A stretch of DNA of 59,256 nt from an uncultured Prevotella sp. (GCA_905233985.1 CAJOFA010000021.1:1-59256), one strand, 5' to 3'; counted from the stretch's first letter, positions 24,404 through 32,392 are shown. Translations and numbers: made by a program. Notes: generated by a model not told the origin, from the letters alone.

Positions 24404-25597
24404 TTACTTCAGCAGAGCCATCGTATCAGAGGCAATCATCAGTTCCTCATCGGTAGGAATCACAATCACCTTGACCTTCGAGTCATCGGCAGAGATAATG
24501 GCTTCCTCACCACGCACTTTGTTCTTCTCTTCGTCGAACTTCACGCCAAGGAACTCCAAGCCCTTGCATACTTCAGAACGCATGCCGATCTGATTCTCGC
24601 CGACACCGGCAGTGAAGACAATAACATCAAGGCCACCCATAGCAGCGGCATAGGAACCGATATACTTCTTAATGCGATAGAAATACATCTCCTGTGCAAG
24701 TTTGGCACGTTTGTTACCTTCCTTGGCAGCACTCTCCACATCACGCATATCGCTGGAACCGCCCGTGATGCCTGCCACACCGCTCTTCTTGTTGAGCAGG
24801 TTCGACATACCATTGGCATCAAGACCGAGTTTCTTCTCCAAATAGAGCACAGCACCGCCGTCGATATCACCGGCACGGGTACCCATGACAAGACCCTCCA
24901 ACGGGGTAAGACCCATCGAGGTGTCAATGCACTTACCATCTACCACAGCGGCAATAGAACCACCGTTGCCCACATGACAGGTAATCATCTTCGTGCCTTC
25001 GGCAGGAATACCAAGGAACTCACAGGCACGGGCTGACACATAGCGGTGACTCGTTCCGTGGAAGCCATAACGACGCACGCCATACTTCTCATACAGCTCG
25101 TAGGGAATGGCATACATAAATGCCTTCGGGGGCATGGTCTGGTGGAAGGCCGTATCAAACACGCCCACCTGCGGCAGACTCGGCATCAGCTCGCTGACAG
25201 CACGCACACCCTTCAAGTTAGCGGGGTTATGCAGGGGCGCCAGGTCTGAACATTCCTCAAAGGCTTTCAGTACTTCCTTCGTCAGAATGACAGACTTGTT
25301 AAACTTCTCGCCGCCATGCACCATACGGTGTCCCACAGCATCAATCTCGTCAAGTGACTTGATGACACCGATTTCAGGGTCAGTCAGCAGGGAGAAGATA
25401 AACTTCACACCCGCCGTATGCTCGGGAATGTCGTGCATGATCTGCTTCTTCTCACCATTGGCAAGCTTTACCTTCACAAAAGCACCGTCCAAGCCCACAC
25501 GCTCAGCACCACCCGATGTCATCACACTCTTGTCGTCCATGTTGTACAGTGCGTACTTGATAGAGGACGATCCACAATTTAAAACTAATATCTTCAT
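24404..25597 (-). CDS. ackA: Acetate kinase
   Basis: A 397 aa ASKHA-fold kinase that interconverts acetyl phosphate and acetate with ATP. It begins ILVLNCGSSSIKYALYN and has VGHRMVHGGEKF, GFHGTSHRYV and TAGVGEN, all diagnostic. It works with Pta in acetate fermentation, but a GxxExxY gene lies between the two here. Confidence 0.97.
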   Translation of the reverse strand: MKILVLNCGSSSIKYALYNMDDKSVMTSGGAERVGLDGAFVKVKLANGEKKQIMHDIPEHTAGVKFIFSLLTDPEIGVIKSLDEIDAVGHRMVHGGEKFNKSVILTKEVLKAFEECSDLAPLHNPANLKGVRAVSELMPSLPQVGVFDTAFHQTMPPKAFMYAIPYELYEKYGVRRYGFHGTSHRYVSARACEFLGIPAEGTKMITCHVGNGGSIAAVVDGKCIDTSMGLTPLEGLVMGTRAGDIDGGAVLYLEKKLGLDANGMSNLLNKKSGVAGITGGSSDMRDVESAAKEGNKRAKLAQEMYFYRIKKYIGSYAAAMGGLDVIVFTAGVGENQIGMRSEVCKGLEFLGVKFDEEKNKVRGEEAIISADDSKVKVIVIPTDEELMIASDTMALLK

Positions 25598-25651
25598 AAT
25601 ATACTATTATTATTTTAAAGGAAACAAATTAGAATAATGAGAATAATTAAA

Positions 25652-25667
25652 TCACGAATTAGAATAA
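25652..25667 (+). repeat. Left arm of 16-bp inverted repeat flanking the GxxExxY gene
   Basis: TCACGAATTAGAATAA is the exact reverse complement of 26136-26151. A further AATTAGAATAA copy lies just left (about 25627-25637). Confidence 0.85.
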
Positions 25668-25680
25668 GAGCTATTATCTT

Positions 25681-26112
25681 TTAATCGGTAATATACCACT
25701 TGTAGTTATCTTGATTCAAGAGAACGAAATCATCTTCTTCAGGAAGATAAAGATAACGTTCTGTGTAAAGATGCCTTTCCCCGAAGTTAAAAAGCACCCC
25801 CCTGTCCGAATGAGCTATACGCATATAGTTCATGAGTTGTGCACGATGATCAGAAGATATCTCCTCTACAGATTTAAATTCAATAACAATGCCTCTGAAA
25901 TAAAAATTTGCAAAATAGGTCTTCTCCATCAACATGCCCTTATAATAAAGCCTTAGCTCTTTCTCACGCTCTATATTCATTCCTCTTAACTTCATTTCCA
26001 TAGCATAAGCCTCTTGATATATCGGTTCAGCCATGCCTCGCCCCAGTGCTTTATGCACTTCCATAGCGATACCCACAGCATCATACATATCTTTATACTC
26101 CTGCCTTGTCAT
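25681..26112 (-). CDS. GxxExxY protein, PD-(D/E)XK-like fold
   Basis: A 143 aa protein of the GxxExxY family: GMAEPIY gives Gly26, Glu29 and Tyr32, and EFK (78-80) is the E-x-K half of a PD-(D/E)XK nuclease site, followed by the conserved HRAQLMNYMRI. The Asp I would expect two strands earlier is replaced by Asn69 (YFANFYF), so metal binding may be altered. The gene is bounded by a 16-bp inverted repeat and splits pta from ackA, suggesting a mobile or acquired unit. Function unknown. Confidence 0.85.
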   Translation of the reverse strand: MTRQEYKDMYDAVGIAMEVHKALGRGMAEPIYQEAYAMEMKLRGMNIEREKELRLYYKGMLMEKTYFANFYFRGIVIEFKSVEEISSDHRAQLMNYMRIAHSDRGVLFNFGERHLYTERYLYLPEEDDFVLLNQDNYKWYITD

Positions 26113-26135
26113 GAAATGATGAATCCTTCAATTCT

Positions 26136-26151
26136 TTATTCTAATTCGTGA
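26136..26151 (+). repeat. Right arm of 16-bp inverted repeat flanking the GxxExxY gene
   Basis: TTATTCTAATTCGTGA, exact reverse complement of 25652-25667. Together the arms bracket a 500-bp unit holding only the GxxExxY gene. Confidence 0.85.
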
Positions 26152-26202
26152 ATATAGTTATTCCAATTATTCGAATTCGTTTTTTTCGTTTCTGAAATTT
26201 AA

Positions 26203-27213
26203 TTATTTCTTTGCGTCCATGGCCTGACAGGCGGTGATGGCGACGAGATAATAGATATCCTCGACGGAGCAGCCGCGTGAGAGGTCGTTCACCGGACGGG
26301 CGATACCCTGCAGGATGGGACCGATGGCAATGGCGTCGCCAAGGCGCTGCACCAGCTTATAGGCGATGTTACCCACTTCAAGATTCGGGAACACGAGCAC
26401 GTTGGCGTTGCCGGCGATGGTTGAGCCGGGAGCCTTTTTCTTACCTACTGACGGCACAAGGGCGGCATCAGCCTGCAACTCACCGTCAATCTTCAGCGTC
26501 GGGTCAAGTTCCTTTGCCAGACGAGTGGCCTCAGTCACCTTGTCCACCACCTCATGCGAGGCACTGCCTTTCGTTGAGAAGCTCAACATAGCCACACGCG
26601 GGTCGGTGAAACCGGCTACAGACTTTGCTGTCTGTGCCGTGCAGACGGCAATCTGCGACAGCTGGTCGGCATCAGGCATCGGCGTCACAGCAACGTCACC
26701 CACTACCAATACACCATTCTCACCAAATTCGGGCTTCTGTGTAATCATCAACATAGCACCGCTGACACAGGTAATACCCGGGGCACACTTGATAATCTGC
26801 AGGGCAGGACGCAGCGTCTCACCCGTCGTTGACAAGGCACCACTGATCTGACCGTCGGCACCTTCGGTCTTGATAATCATACAACCCAGATAAAGCGGGT
26901 CCTTCACCAACTCACGAGCCTTCTCGATGGTCATGCCTTTCTTCTCGCGCAGCTTCTGCAGCAACTGAGCATATTCCTCGCTCTTGTCGCAGTTCAGCGG
27001 GTCAATGAGCGTGGCCTTGTCAATGTTGGTCAGCCCACACTCCTTAGCCAGGGCATGTACTTTGTCAGGGTTGCCGATGAGAATAAGGTCGGCAATATCA
27101 TCTGCCAACACACGGTCGGCAGCTCTCAGGGTGCGCTCCTCCTCTGCTTCGGGGAGCACAATGCGCTGCTTGTTACTCTTGGCACGCGCAATGATTTGTT
27201 CAATTAAACTCAT
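26203..27213 (-). CDS. pta: Phosphate acetyltransferase
   Basis: A 336 aa enzyme converting acetyl-CoA and phosphate to acetyl phosphate. It is the short form without the N-terminal DRTGG region of enterobacterial Pta. Motifs include RIVLPEAEEERTLRAADRVL near the start, GALSTTGETLRPALQIIK and GPILQGIARPVNDLSRGC near the end. It works with AckA, although the GxxExxY insertion separates them. Confidence 0.96.
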   Translation of the reverse strand: MSLIEQIIARAKSNKQRIVLPEAEEERTLRAADRVLADDIADLILIGNPDKVHALAKECGLTNIDKATLIDPLNCDKSEEYAQLLQKLREKKGMTIEKARELVKDPLYLGCMIIKTEGADGQISGALSTTGETLRPALQIIKCAPGITCVSGAMLMITQKPEFGENGVLVVGDVAVTPMPDADQLSQIAVCTAQTAKSVAGFTDPRVAMLSFSTKGSASHEVVDKVTEATRLAKELDPTLKIDGELQADAALVPSVGKKKAPGSTIAGNANVLVFPNLEVGNIAYKLVQRLGDAIAIGPILQGIARPVNDLSRGCSVEDIYYLVAITACQAMDAKK

Positions 27214-27239
27214 AGTTTGTATCTATTATATTAAATGAT

Positions 27240-28025
27240 TTATCCGTTAAGCTCTGTCGTCAACAGACTCTCCAAATTCTCTGCCGAGAGACGCAGCTGG
27301 AACTCACCGCGATTGGCCACGGAGATAGCGCCCGTCTCTTCGCTGACAATGATGGCCAGCGCATCACTCTCCTGCGAAATGCCCATAGCGGCACGGTGGC
27401 GAAGTCCCAGCTCCTTCGGAATGTCAAGGTTATGACTGACGGGCAGAATACATCCGGCAGCCTTGATACGTTTGTCGGCTATAATCATCGCACCATCGTG
27501 CAACGGCGAGTTCTTGAAGAAGATGTTTTCAATGAGCTGCTGGTTGATATTGGCATCAATGATGTCGCCCGTCTTCACAATGTCATCAAGCGGAGTAGTA
27601 CGCTCAAACACAATCAGCGCACCCTGCTTGCGACGGCTCATGTTGATACATGCCATCACCACCGGCATCAGCGCTGCCTTATCCTTACGCAAGTGGTCAT
27701 CGCCGCGACTCATCGACAGGAAACGGCGCAAGCCGCGCATCCGCTGGTGCGAGCCGACATTATAGAGGAACTTACGGATGTCGTCGGCAAACAGCACGAT
27801 GAGACCGATAACACCGACGCTCACCAGTTTATCCATGATGCTACCCAACAGGCGCATCTCCAGAATCTGCGACACGATAAGCCACGCCACCACAAACACC
27901 ATGATGCCGATGAACACATTGAGTGAACGCGACTCCTTCATCAGGCGATAGACGTAAAAGAGCATCAGCGCCACCAGCACGATGTCGATAATGTCCTTTA
28001 TACCGAAATTGATAAAATCAAACAC
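27240..28025 (-). CDS. cdaA: Diadenylate cyclase CdaA
   Basis: A 261 aa membrane enzyme making cyclic di-AMP from two ATP. Three N-terminal membrane helices (about 10-80) precede the DAC domain with the catalytic DGA (177-179, in SPLHDGAMII) and RHR (209-211, in LRHRAAMGIS). c-di-AMP commonly links osmotic and cell-wall homeostasis. It is 17 nt downstream of folP. Confidence 0.95.
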   Translation of the reverse strand: MFDFINFGIKDIIDIVLVALMLFYVYRLMKESRSLNVFIGIMVFVVAWLIVSQILEMRLLGSIMDKLVSVGVIGLIVLFADDIRKFLYNVGSHQRMRGLRRFLSMSRGDDHLRKDKAALMPVVMACINMSRRKQGALIVFERTTPLDDIVKTGDIIDANINQQLIENIFFKNSPLHDGAMIIADKRIKAAGCILPVSHNLDIPKELGLRHRAAMGISQESDALAIIVSEETGAISVANRGEFQLRLSAENLESLLTTELNG

Positions 28026-28042
28026 CTTCCTATATTTATAAT

Positions 28043-28852
28043 TTATAATTCACCGTATATCTTCACACACTCCACAGCCTCCCTGACATCATGTACCCGT
28101 AGGACAGAAGCGCCTTTCATCAATCCCACGGCGTTCAATGCCGTCGTTCCGTTCAGGGCCTGTTCCGGCTGACCGCCCAGCAGACGACAGATCATCGACT
28201 TCCTTGACACGCCCACCAATACAGGCAACTCCAACTGTCCCAGCTGACTCAGATCGCGCATGACGGCATAGTTCTGTTCTAATGTCTTGCCAAAGCCGAA
28301 GCCCGGGTCAATGATGATGTCTTTCTGTCCCCAAGCCCGCAGCTGCTGCACGTCGCGTGCCAACTCCAAAAGCATCGTCGGCATGTCTGCCGCCCGAGAC
28401 ATCAGGATATAAGGCACACCGAGACGAGCCACCATGCGGAACATCAGCTCTTGCTCCTTGGCTGTCGTGGATTTGCAATCCCCAGCCCCTACGTCATTGA
28501 TGATGTCTGCTCCCAATTCCTCCACAACCATACGCGCCACGGCAGGGCGGAACGTATCAACGCTTATCACGGCATCGGGCACTTCACGGCGCACCACACG
28601 GAGTGCCATTCGTAGCCGCTCCGTCTCCTCCGCTTCCGTGACGGGCTTACTGTCGGGACGTGTCGAGCAGGCTCCCACGTCAATGATATCACCGCCCTCG
28701 TCAATAATCTGACGGGCACGAAGGGCTATCTCTTCCTCCGTCTGCTGACGGCTCTTGGCATAGAAAGAGTCGGGCGTCACGTTCAGGATTCCCATCACAC
28801 AAGGCCTCGACAAGTCCATCAACCTTCCACGAACATTGATTGTATAGTTCAT
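28043..28852 (-). CDS. folP: Dihydropteroate synthase
   Basis: A 269 aa TIM-barrel enzyme that joins para-aminobenzoate to the pterin in folate synthesis, the sulfonamide target. It has VMGILNVTPDSFYAKSRQ, DVGACSTRPDS, IDPGFGFGKTLEQNY and VGVSRKSMI. It is divergent from murF, with a heptamer array between the two promoters, and heads the folP-cdaA-pta direction. Confidence 0.96.
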   Translation of the reverse strand: MNYTINVRGRLMDLSRPCVMGILNVTPDSFYAKSRQQTEEEIALRARQIIDEGGDIIDVGACSTRPDSKPVTEAEETERLRMALRVVRREVPDAVISVDTFRPAVARMVVEELGADIINDVGAGDCKSTTAKEQELMFRMVARLGVPYILMSRAADMPTMLLELARDVQQLRAWGQKDIIIDPGFGFGKTLEQNYAVMRDLSQLGQLELPVLVGVSRKSMICRLLGGQPEQALNGTTALNAVGLMKGASVLRVHDVREAVECVKIYGEL

Positions 28853-28861
28853 AACTGCCTA

Positions 28862-28869
28862 CAAAGATA
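28862..28869 (-). promoter_or_regulatory. folP promoter -7 box
   Basis: TATCTTTG on the minus strand, 10 nt before the folP start, suggesting a very short leader. The -33 position falls in the ATAATTC array. Confidence 0.6.
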
Positions 28870-28873
28870 CAAA

Positions 28874-28901
28874 ATAATTCATAATTCATAATTCATAATT
28901 C
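28874..28901. repeat. ATAATTC heptamer array between folP and murF promoters
   Basis: Four perfect ATAATTC units fill the space between two divergent -7 boxes (28862-28869 minus, 28914-28921 plus). The position is the same as in the rpmH/efp and tRNA-Glu/recO gaps, but the heptamer differs. Confidence 0.85.
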
Positions 28902-28913
28902 ATAATATTTTTG

Positions 28914-28921
28914 TAATTTTG
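28914..28921 (+). promoter_or_regulatory. murF promoter -7 box
   Basis: TAATTTTG, 20 nt before murF. No TTTG lies 19-21 nt upstream; heptamers are there instead. Confidence 0.6.
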
Positions 28922-28940
28922 CCCCAAATTCACGAAGTTT

Positions 28941-30281
28941 ATGGAAATTAAGGAACTATACAAGCTCTATCAGCAACACCCGTGCATCACCACGGATTCA
29001 CGCAACTGTCCCGAGGGCAGCATCTTCCTGGCCTTGAAAGGTGAAACGTTCAACGGCAACGACTATGCCCTGCAAGCTTTGGAGAAGGGTTGCGCGTATG
29101 CCATTGTAGATCGTAAGGAATGTCAAGTGGAGAACGCTCAACTCATAAAAGTCGATGACACACTCCAGACCTTCAAGGATCTGGCACGCGAACACCGGCG
29201 CAGGTTCCAGATTCCCGTTATCGGCATCACAGGCACCAACGGCAAGACGACCACCAAAGAGCTCATTGCCGCCGTGCTTAGCACGCAGTACAACGTGATG
29301 GCTACGGAGGGAAACTTCAATAATGACGTGGGGGTGCCGAAGACGCTCTTCCGGCTGAGCGACGAGCACGACATCGCTGTGGTGGAGATGGGTGCGTCAC
29401 ATCCGGGCGACATCAAAACGCTCGTAGAGACAGCAGAACCCACCTGCGGTCTGATTACCAACGTGGGACGTGCCCACCTGTTGGGCTTCGGTTCCTTCGA
29501 GGGTGTGTGCCGCACCAAGGGGGAGCTGTATGATTTCCTGTGCAGCCGTGACCTGCCCGTCTTCGTCAACCGCGACAATGAGCACTTGATGCAGATGATT
29601 CAAGAGAGAGGGGCTGCAGACATTTACTTCTACGGTCAGAGCGACGCGGAGGACATCCTCATTCGTGGCGAAGTGGTGTCGTGTGCGCCGTTCCTCCGTT
29701 TCCGCTGGCGCGAGCAGGATGCCGATGCCGGCTATACCGGCCCGTGGATGGAGGTACAGACAAAGCTCATCGGAGCTTATAACCTGGACAACATGCTTGC
29801 CGCTATCACCGTCGGCTATGTCAACAACGTACCGTTCGACGACATCAACCGCGCACTCGCCGACTACACGCCACATAACAACCGCTCGCAGATGACTGTG
29901 ACGGAGAAGAACCACCTCATCGTTGACGCCTACAACGCCAACCCCACGAGCATGAAAGCCGCCATCGACAACTTCCGACTGATGGAGGTGCCTCACAAAA
30001 TGGCTATCCTCGGACAGATGGGTGAGCTCGGCGACGTGTCACAAGAGGAGCACCGGAAGGTTATTACGATGTTAGAGGAAGCCTGTTTCGAGGAAGTATG
30101 GTTAGTCGGCGAGGAATGGAAGAAAGCTATTGCAGCTTTAAAGAACACACTCCACGCCACGCTCTACACCAACGTTGACGAAGTGAAGGACGCCATTGCC
30201 AACGAGCAACCTCATGACAGGTATATCCTTATCAAAGGCAGCAACAGCGTGAAGCTCTACCAACTGCCCGAACTACTGTAG
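28941..30281 (+). CDS. murF: UDP-MurNAc-tripeptide--D-Ala-D-Ala ligase
   Basis: A 446 aa Mur ligase that adds D-Ala-D-Ala to the UDP-MurNAc tripeptide. It has the ATP loop [20 protein letters not shown] (about 93-112), the MurF-type N-terminal domain (TTDSRNCPEGSIFLALKGE) and DAYNANPTSMKAAID. In this genome it lies outside the dcw cluster. A GT2 gene follows 45 nt later. Confidence 0.96.
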   Translation: MEIKELYKLYQQHPCITTDSRNCPEGSIFLALKGETFNGNDYALQALEKGCAYAIVDRKECQVENAQLIKVDDTLQTFKDLAREHRRRFQIPVIGITGTNGKTTTKELIAAVLSTQYNVMATEGNFNNDVGVPKTLFRLSDEHDIAVVEMGASHPGDIKTLVETAEPTCGLITNVGRAHLLGFGSFEGVCRTKGELYDFLCSRDLPVFVNRDNEHLMQMIQERGAADIYFYGQSDAEDILIRGEVVSCAPFLRFRWREQDADAGYTGPWMEVQTKLIGAYNLDNMLAAITVGYVNNVPFDDINRALADYTPHNNRSQMTVTEKNHLIVDAYNANPTSMKAAIDNFRLMEVPHKMAILGQMGELGDVSQEEHRKVITMLEEACFEEVWLVGEEWKKAIAALKNTLHATLYTNVDEVKDAIANEQPHDRYILIKGSNSVKLYQLPELL

Positions 30282-30290
30282 CATTTCGAT

Positions 30291-30325
30291 CTCAAAACTC
30301 AAAACCCAAATCTCAAAATTCAAAA
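30291..30325 (+). repeat. Heptamer array abutting the GT2 start codon
   Basis: Five heptamers (CTCAAAA, CTCAAAA, CCCAAAT, CTCAAAA, TTCAAAA) end one base before the ATG at 30327. The unit differs from those at 11271-11305 and 28874-28901, but the five-unit, start-codon-abutting layout equals the first. Confidence 0.8.
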
Positions 30326-30326
30326 G

Positions 30327-31256
30327 ATGAGAAAAGTAACCATCCTGATACCCTGCTACAACGAGGAGAAATCGCTGCCGGCACTCTATAAGGCGCTGTG
30401 CGAGATGATGGACGCCAACGACGGCTACGAATGGGAAGTGCTGCTGGTCAACGATGGCAGCCGCGACAACACCATTGAGGGCATCCGCCAGTTGCGTGCC
30501 CAGGACCAGCGCATCTGCTACATCAACCTGTCACGTAACTTCGGCAAGGAGAACGCCCTGCTCGCAGGCTTCGACTATGCCACCGGCGACTGCATGGTCA
30601 TCATGGACGCCGACCTGCAACACCCGCCGTCGCTCATACCACAGCTGCTGGAGCAGTGGCGTGCCGGCTACGACGATGTCTATGCCAAGCGCATCACACG
30701 CGGCAAGGAAAACCCGCTCCGCAAGCACGGCACCCTACTCTACTACCGTCTCCTACAGAAAAGCACGAAGATGGACATCCTGCCCAACGTGGGAGACTTC
30801 CGTCTGCTCGACCGTAAATGTATCGACGCCCTGAAGGAGCTGCGCGAGACACAGCGCTACACCAAGGGACTCTACTGCTTCATCGGTTTCAAGAAGAAAG
30901 AGGTGCTCTTCGAACAGGGCGACCGCTTGGTCGGCGAGTCATCGTTCAACGCCCATCGGCTGCTTAACCTCGCCATCGAGGGCGTCACATCCTACACCAC
31001 CGCGCCGCTGCGCTTCTCTACCGTCATCGGACTCATCGTGTCGCTCATCGCCATCATCTACATGTGCTACATCCTCATCACCACCCTGCTCTTCGGTGAC
31101 CCTGTAGCGGGCTATCCCACCATGATGGTAGTCATTCTCTTCCTCGGCGGCGTGCAGCTACTCTCGCTCGGCATCATCGGCGAGTACCTCAGCCGCATCT
31201 TCCACGAGTCCAAGCGTCGTCCCGTCTATCTGGTACAAGACCACGAAGGCGTGTAA
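30327..31256 (+). CDS. Polyisoprenyl-phosphate glycosyltransferase (GT2, GtrB/DPM1-like)
   Basis: A 309 aa enzyme. The GT-A domain starts VTILIPCYNEEKSLPALY and has VNDGSRDNT and IMDADLQHPPSLIPQL (DXD). Two C-terminal membrane helices (about 232-290) anchor it. This pattern fits transferases that load a sugar onto undecaprenyl phosphate (GtrB, ArnC-like). The donor sugar is not determinable. Confidence 0.9.
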   Translation: MRKVTILIPCYNEEKSLPALYKALCEMMDANDGYEWEVLLVNDGSRDNTIEGIRQLRAQDQRICYINLSRNFGKENALLAGFDYATGDCMVIMDADLQHPPSLIPQLLEQWRAGYDDVYAKRITRGKENPLRKHGTLLYYRLLQKSTKMDILPNVGDFRLLDRKCIDALKELRETQRYTKGLYCFIGFKKKEVLFEQGDRLVGESSFNAHRLLNLAIEGVTSYTTAPLRFSTVIGLIVSLIAIIYMCYILITTLLFGDPVAGYPTMMVVILFLGGVQLLSLGIIGEYLSRIFHESKRRPVYLVQDHEGV

Positions 31257-31324
31257 GACACTGTGTGAATGTAAATAATCTATAAAAACGCGTGCATTTT
31301 CATTGACGATTGAAAAAGAAAGAC

Positions 31325-31332
31325 TATCTTTG
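31325..31332 (+). promoter_or_regulatory. Promoter -7 box for the repeat protein
   Basis: TATCTTTG with ATTG (31302-31305) 19 nt upstream, 23 nt before the start codon. A good Bacteroidetes promoter. Confidence 0.65.
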
Positions 31333-31355
31333 CAGCGACCAAAACCCTAAAAGCA

Positions 31356-31766
31356 ATGAAACAGAAGATTCTATTTATCCTCATGATGCTCTGCCTGACC
31401 ACCGTCGGTCATGCACAGGATCTGCGCAATTCCAACAACTCATACCTCGGCAAGGTGGAGAGTGACGGAACTATCCGCAATGCCAACAACTCATCGATTG
31501 GCAAGATTGAGCGTGACGGCACCATCCGTAACCGTAACAACTCGATGATTGGTAAGATTGAGAGCGACGGAACTATTCGTAATGCCAACAATTCGAAAAT
31601 CGGTAAGGTGGAGAGTGACGGCACCGTGCGCAATGCCAACAACTCCATGATTGGTAAGATTGAGAACGACGGCACCGTGCGTAACTCGAACAACTCGTCC
31701 ATCGGCTCCGCCCGTGGCGTCCCCAAGGCCTACGCCGCCGTGCTGTTCATGTTTGATTTCTTCTAA
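31356..31766 (+). CDS. Secreted NNS-repeat protein (beta-flower-like)
   Basis: A 136 aa protein with a signal peptide ending at GHAQ. Residues about 21-112 are a tandem repeat of roughly 16 residues, NNSxIGKIExDGTIRN, about six copies; each makes a predicted beta-hairpin. NCBI uses the name 5-fold beta-flower protein for similar Bacteroidetes proteins, by my recollection. A short hydrophobic tail (AYAAVLFMFDFF) follows. It is one of the few genes here with its own promoter and terminator. Confidence 0.75.
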   Translation: MKQKILFILMMLCLTTVGHAQDLRNSNNSYLGKVESDGTIRNANNSSIGKIERDGTIRNRNNSMIGKIESDGTIRNANNSKIGKVESDGTVRNANNSMIGKIENDGTVRNSNNSSIGSARGVPKAYAAVLFMFDFF

Positions 31767-31783
31767 GAAAGTGAAGTAGTAAT

Positions 31784-31816
31784 AAAAGGAGCAACGTTGT
31801 GTTACTCCTTTTTTCT
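31784..31816. terminator. Bidirectional terminator, first copy of the 51-bp repeat
   Basis: AAAAGGAG pairs with CTCCTTTT around a loop containing the palindrome CAACGTTG, followed by T. It ends the repeat-protein transcript. An identical copy follows tRNA-Pro at 31873-31905. Confidence 0.75.
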
Positions 31817-31834
31817 TGCGTGGTCGGGATGAGG
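31784..31834. repeat. 51-bp direct repeat, copy 1 (terminator plus tRNA-Pro 3-prime end)
   Basis: Identical over 51 bases to 31873-31923. It holds the terminator, the CCA and the 3-prime acceptor end of tRNA-Pro. After 31834 the sequence decays but still resembles the tRNA (CCCTACGTTCC versus CCCTACGTCCC). Confidence 0.9.
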
Positions 31835-31862
31835 TGGCCTTTGGCTCAGGACCCTACGTTCC
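31821..31862 (-). pseudogene. Relic of the 3-prime half of tRNA-Pro
   Basis: Copy 1 continues past the perfect repeat with weak similarity to the T arm, variable loop and anticodon stem of the adjacent tRNA-Pro, then stops. No complete tRNA fold is possible. It is a partial duplication or an attachment-site remnant. Confidence 0.6.
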
Positions 31863-31872
31863 TTAAAACAAC

Positions 31873-31923
31873 AAAAGGAGCAACGTTGTGTTACTCCTTT
31901 TTTCTTGCGTGGTCGGGATGAGG
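31873..31923. repeat. 51-bp direct repeat, copy 2 (intact tRNA end)
   Basis: Second perfect copy, 89 bp from copy 1. It includes the terminator of tRNA-Pro and its CCA and acceptor 3-prime strand. Confidence 0.9.
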
Positions 31924-31985
31924 CGACTCGAACGCCCGACCCCTACGTCCCGAACGTAGTGCGCTACCAACTGCGCTACATCCCG
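31910..31985 (-). tRNA. tRNA-Pro (anticodon CGG)
   Basis: 76 nt on the minus strand. The acceptor CGGGATG pairs with CATCCCG, and the discriminator A and an encoded CCA (31910-31912) follow. The D-arm is AGCGCAGTTGGTAGCGC, the anticodon stem-loop CTACG-TTCGGGA-CGTAG, giving anticodon CGG, and the T-arm has GTTCGAGTC. A promoter box lies upstream (32015-32022). Confidence 0.95.
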
Positions 31986-32014
31986 ATTCCAGGCGATTTA
32001 CTGAAAATCGCCTG

Positions 32015-32022
32015 CAAAGGTA
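32015..32022 (-). promoter_or_regulatory. tRNA-Pro promoter -7 box
   Basis: TACCTTTG on the minus strand, 30 nt before the tRNA 5-prime end. Immediately downstream, GGCGATTT and AAATCGCC (31993-32012 region) form a short hairpin in the tRNA leader. Confidence 0.6.
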
Positions 32023-32143
32023 CGACAAATTTTTGAATTACGTGCATAAAAGCCCGAAAAATTTAGACGGAGGTTTTTTATTCTCACACAAAAAAGCCGC
32101 CAGCTCTTGCAAGCCGGCGGCATCAAACAAATATTTTACTACC

Positions 32144-32329
32144 TTAGAGTCCAAGAATACCAGGCAGCCAGTCTTCATCGTCCGCGAAGAGATTACCCGC
32201 ATCACGACCGTCTGCAGAAGCGGGATCTCCGGTTCCTGAGCCAATACCTAAGTTTTCACTACCTGCTAACAACGGCTGTGTACGCAGTTCTACGACTTCC
32301 ATTTCCGGATTGATATATTGCTTTTTCAT
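32144..32329 (-). CDS. Small cassette protein A (61 aa)
   Basis: A 61 aa protein beginning MKKQYINPEMEVVELRTQ, then LLAGSENLGIGSGTG and an acidic, Trp-containing end (FADDEDWLPG). It shares the pattern MKKxYxxPxMEVVxL, L(L/M)AGS, LGxGS, GR(D/E) and a DDxDW-like acidic end with the 50 aa protein at 34270-34422. It follows cargo A in the same direction. I know no function; similar tiny proteins seem common in Prevotella. There is no clear signal peptide. Confidence 0.7.
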   Translation of the reverse strand: MKKQYINPEMEVVELRTQPLLAGSENLGIGSGTGDPASADGRDAGNLFADDEDWLPGILGL

Positions 32330-32392
32330 ATTGCTATTCCTTTCTATTTTTTCTACTTTATATCTTTTCTAAGGAGTCAAGGAGCAAAGGAG

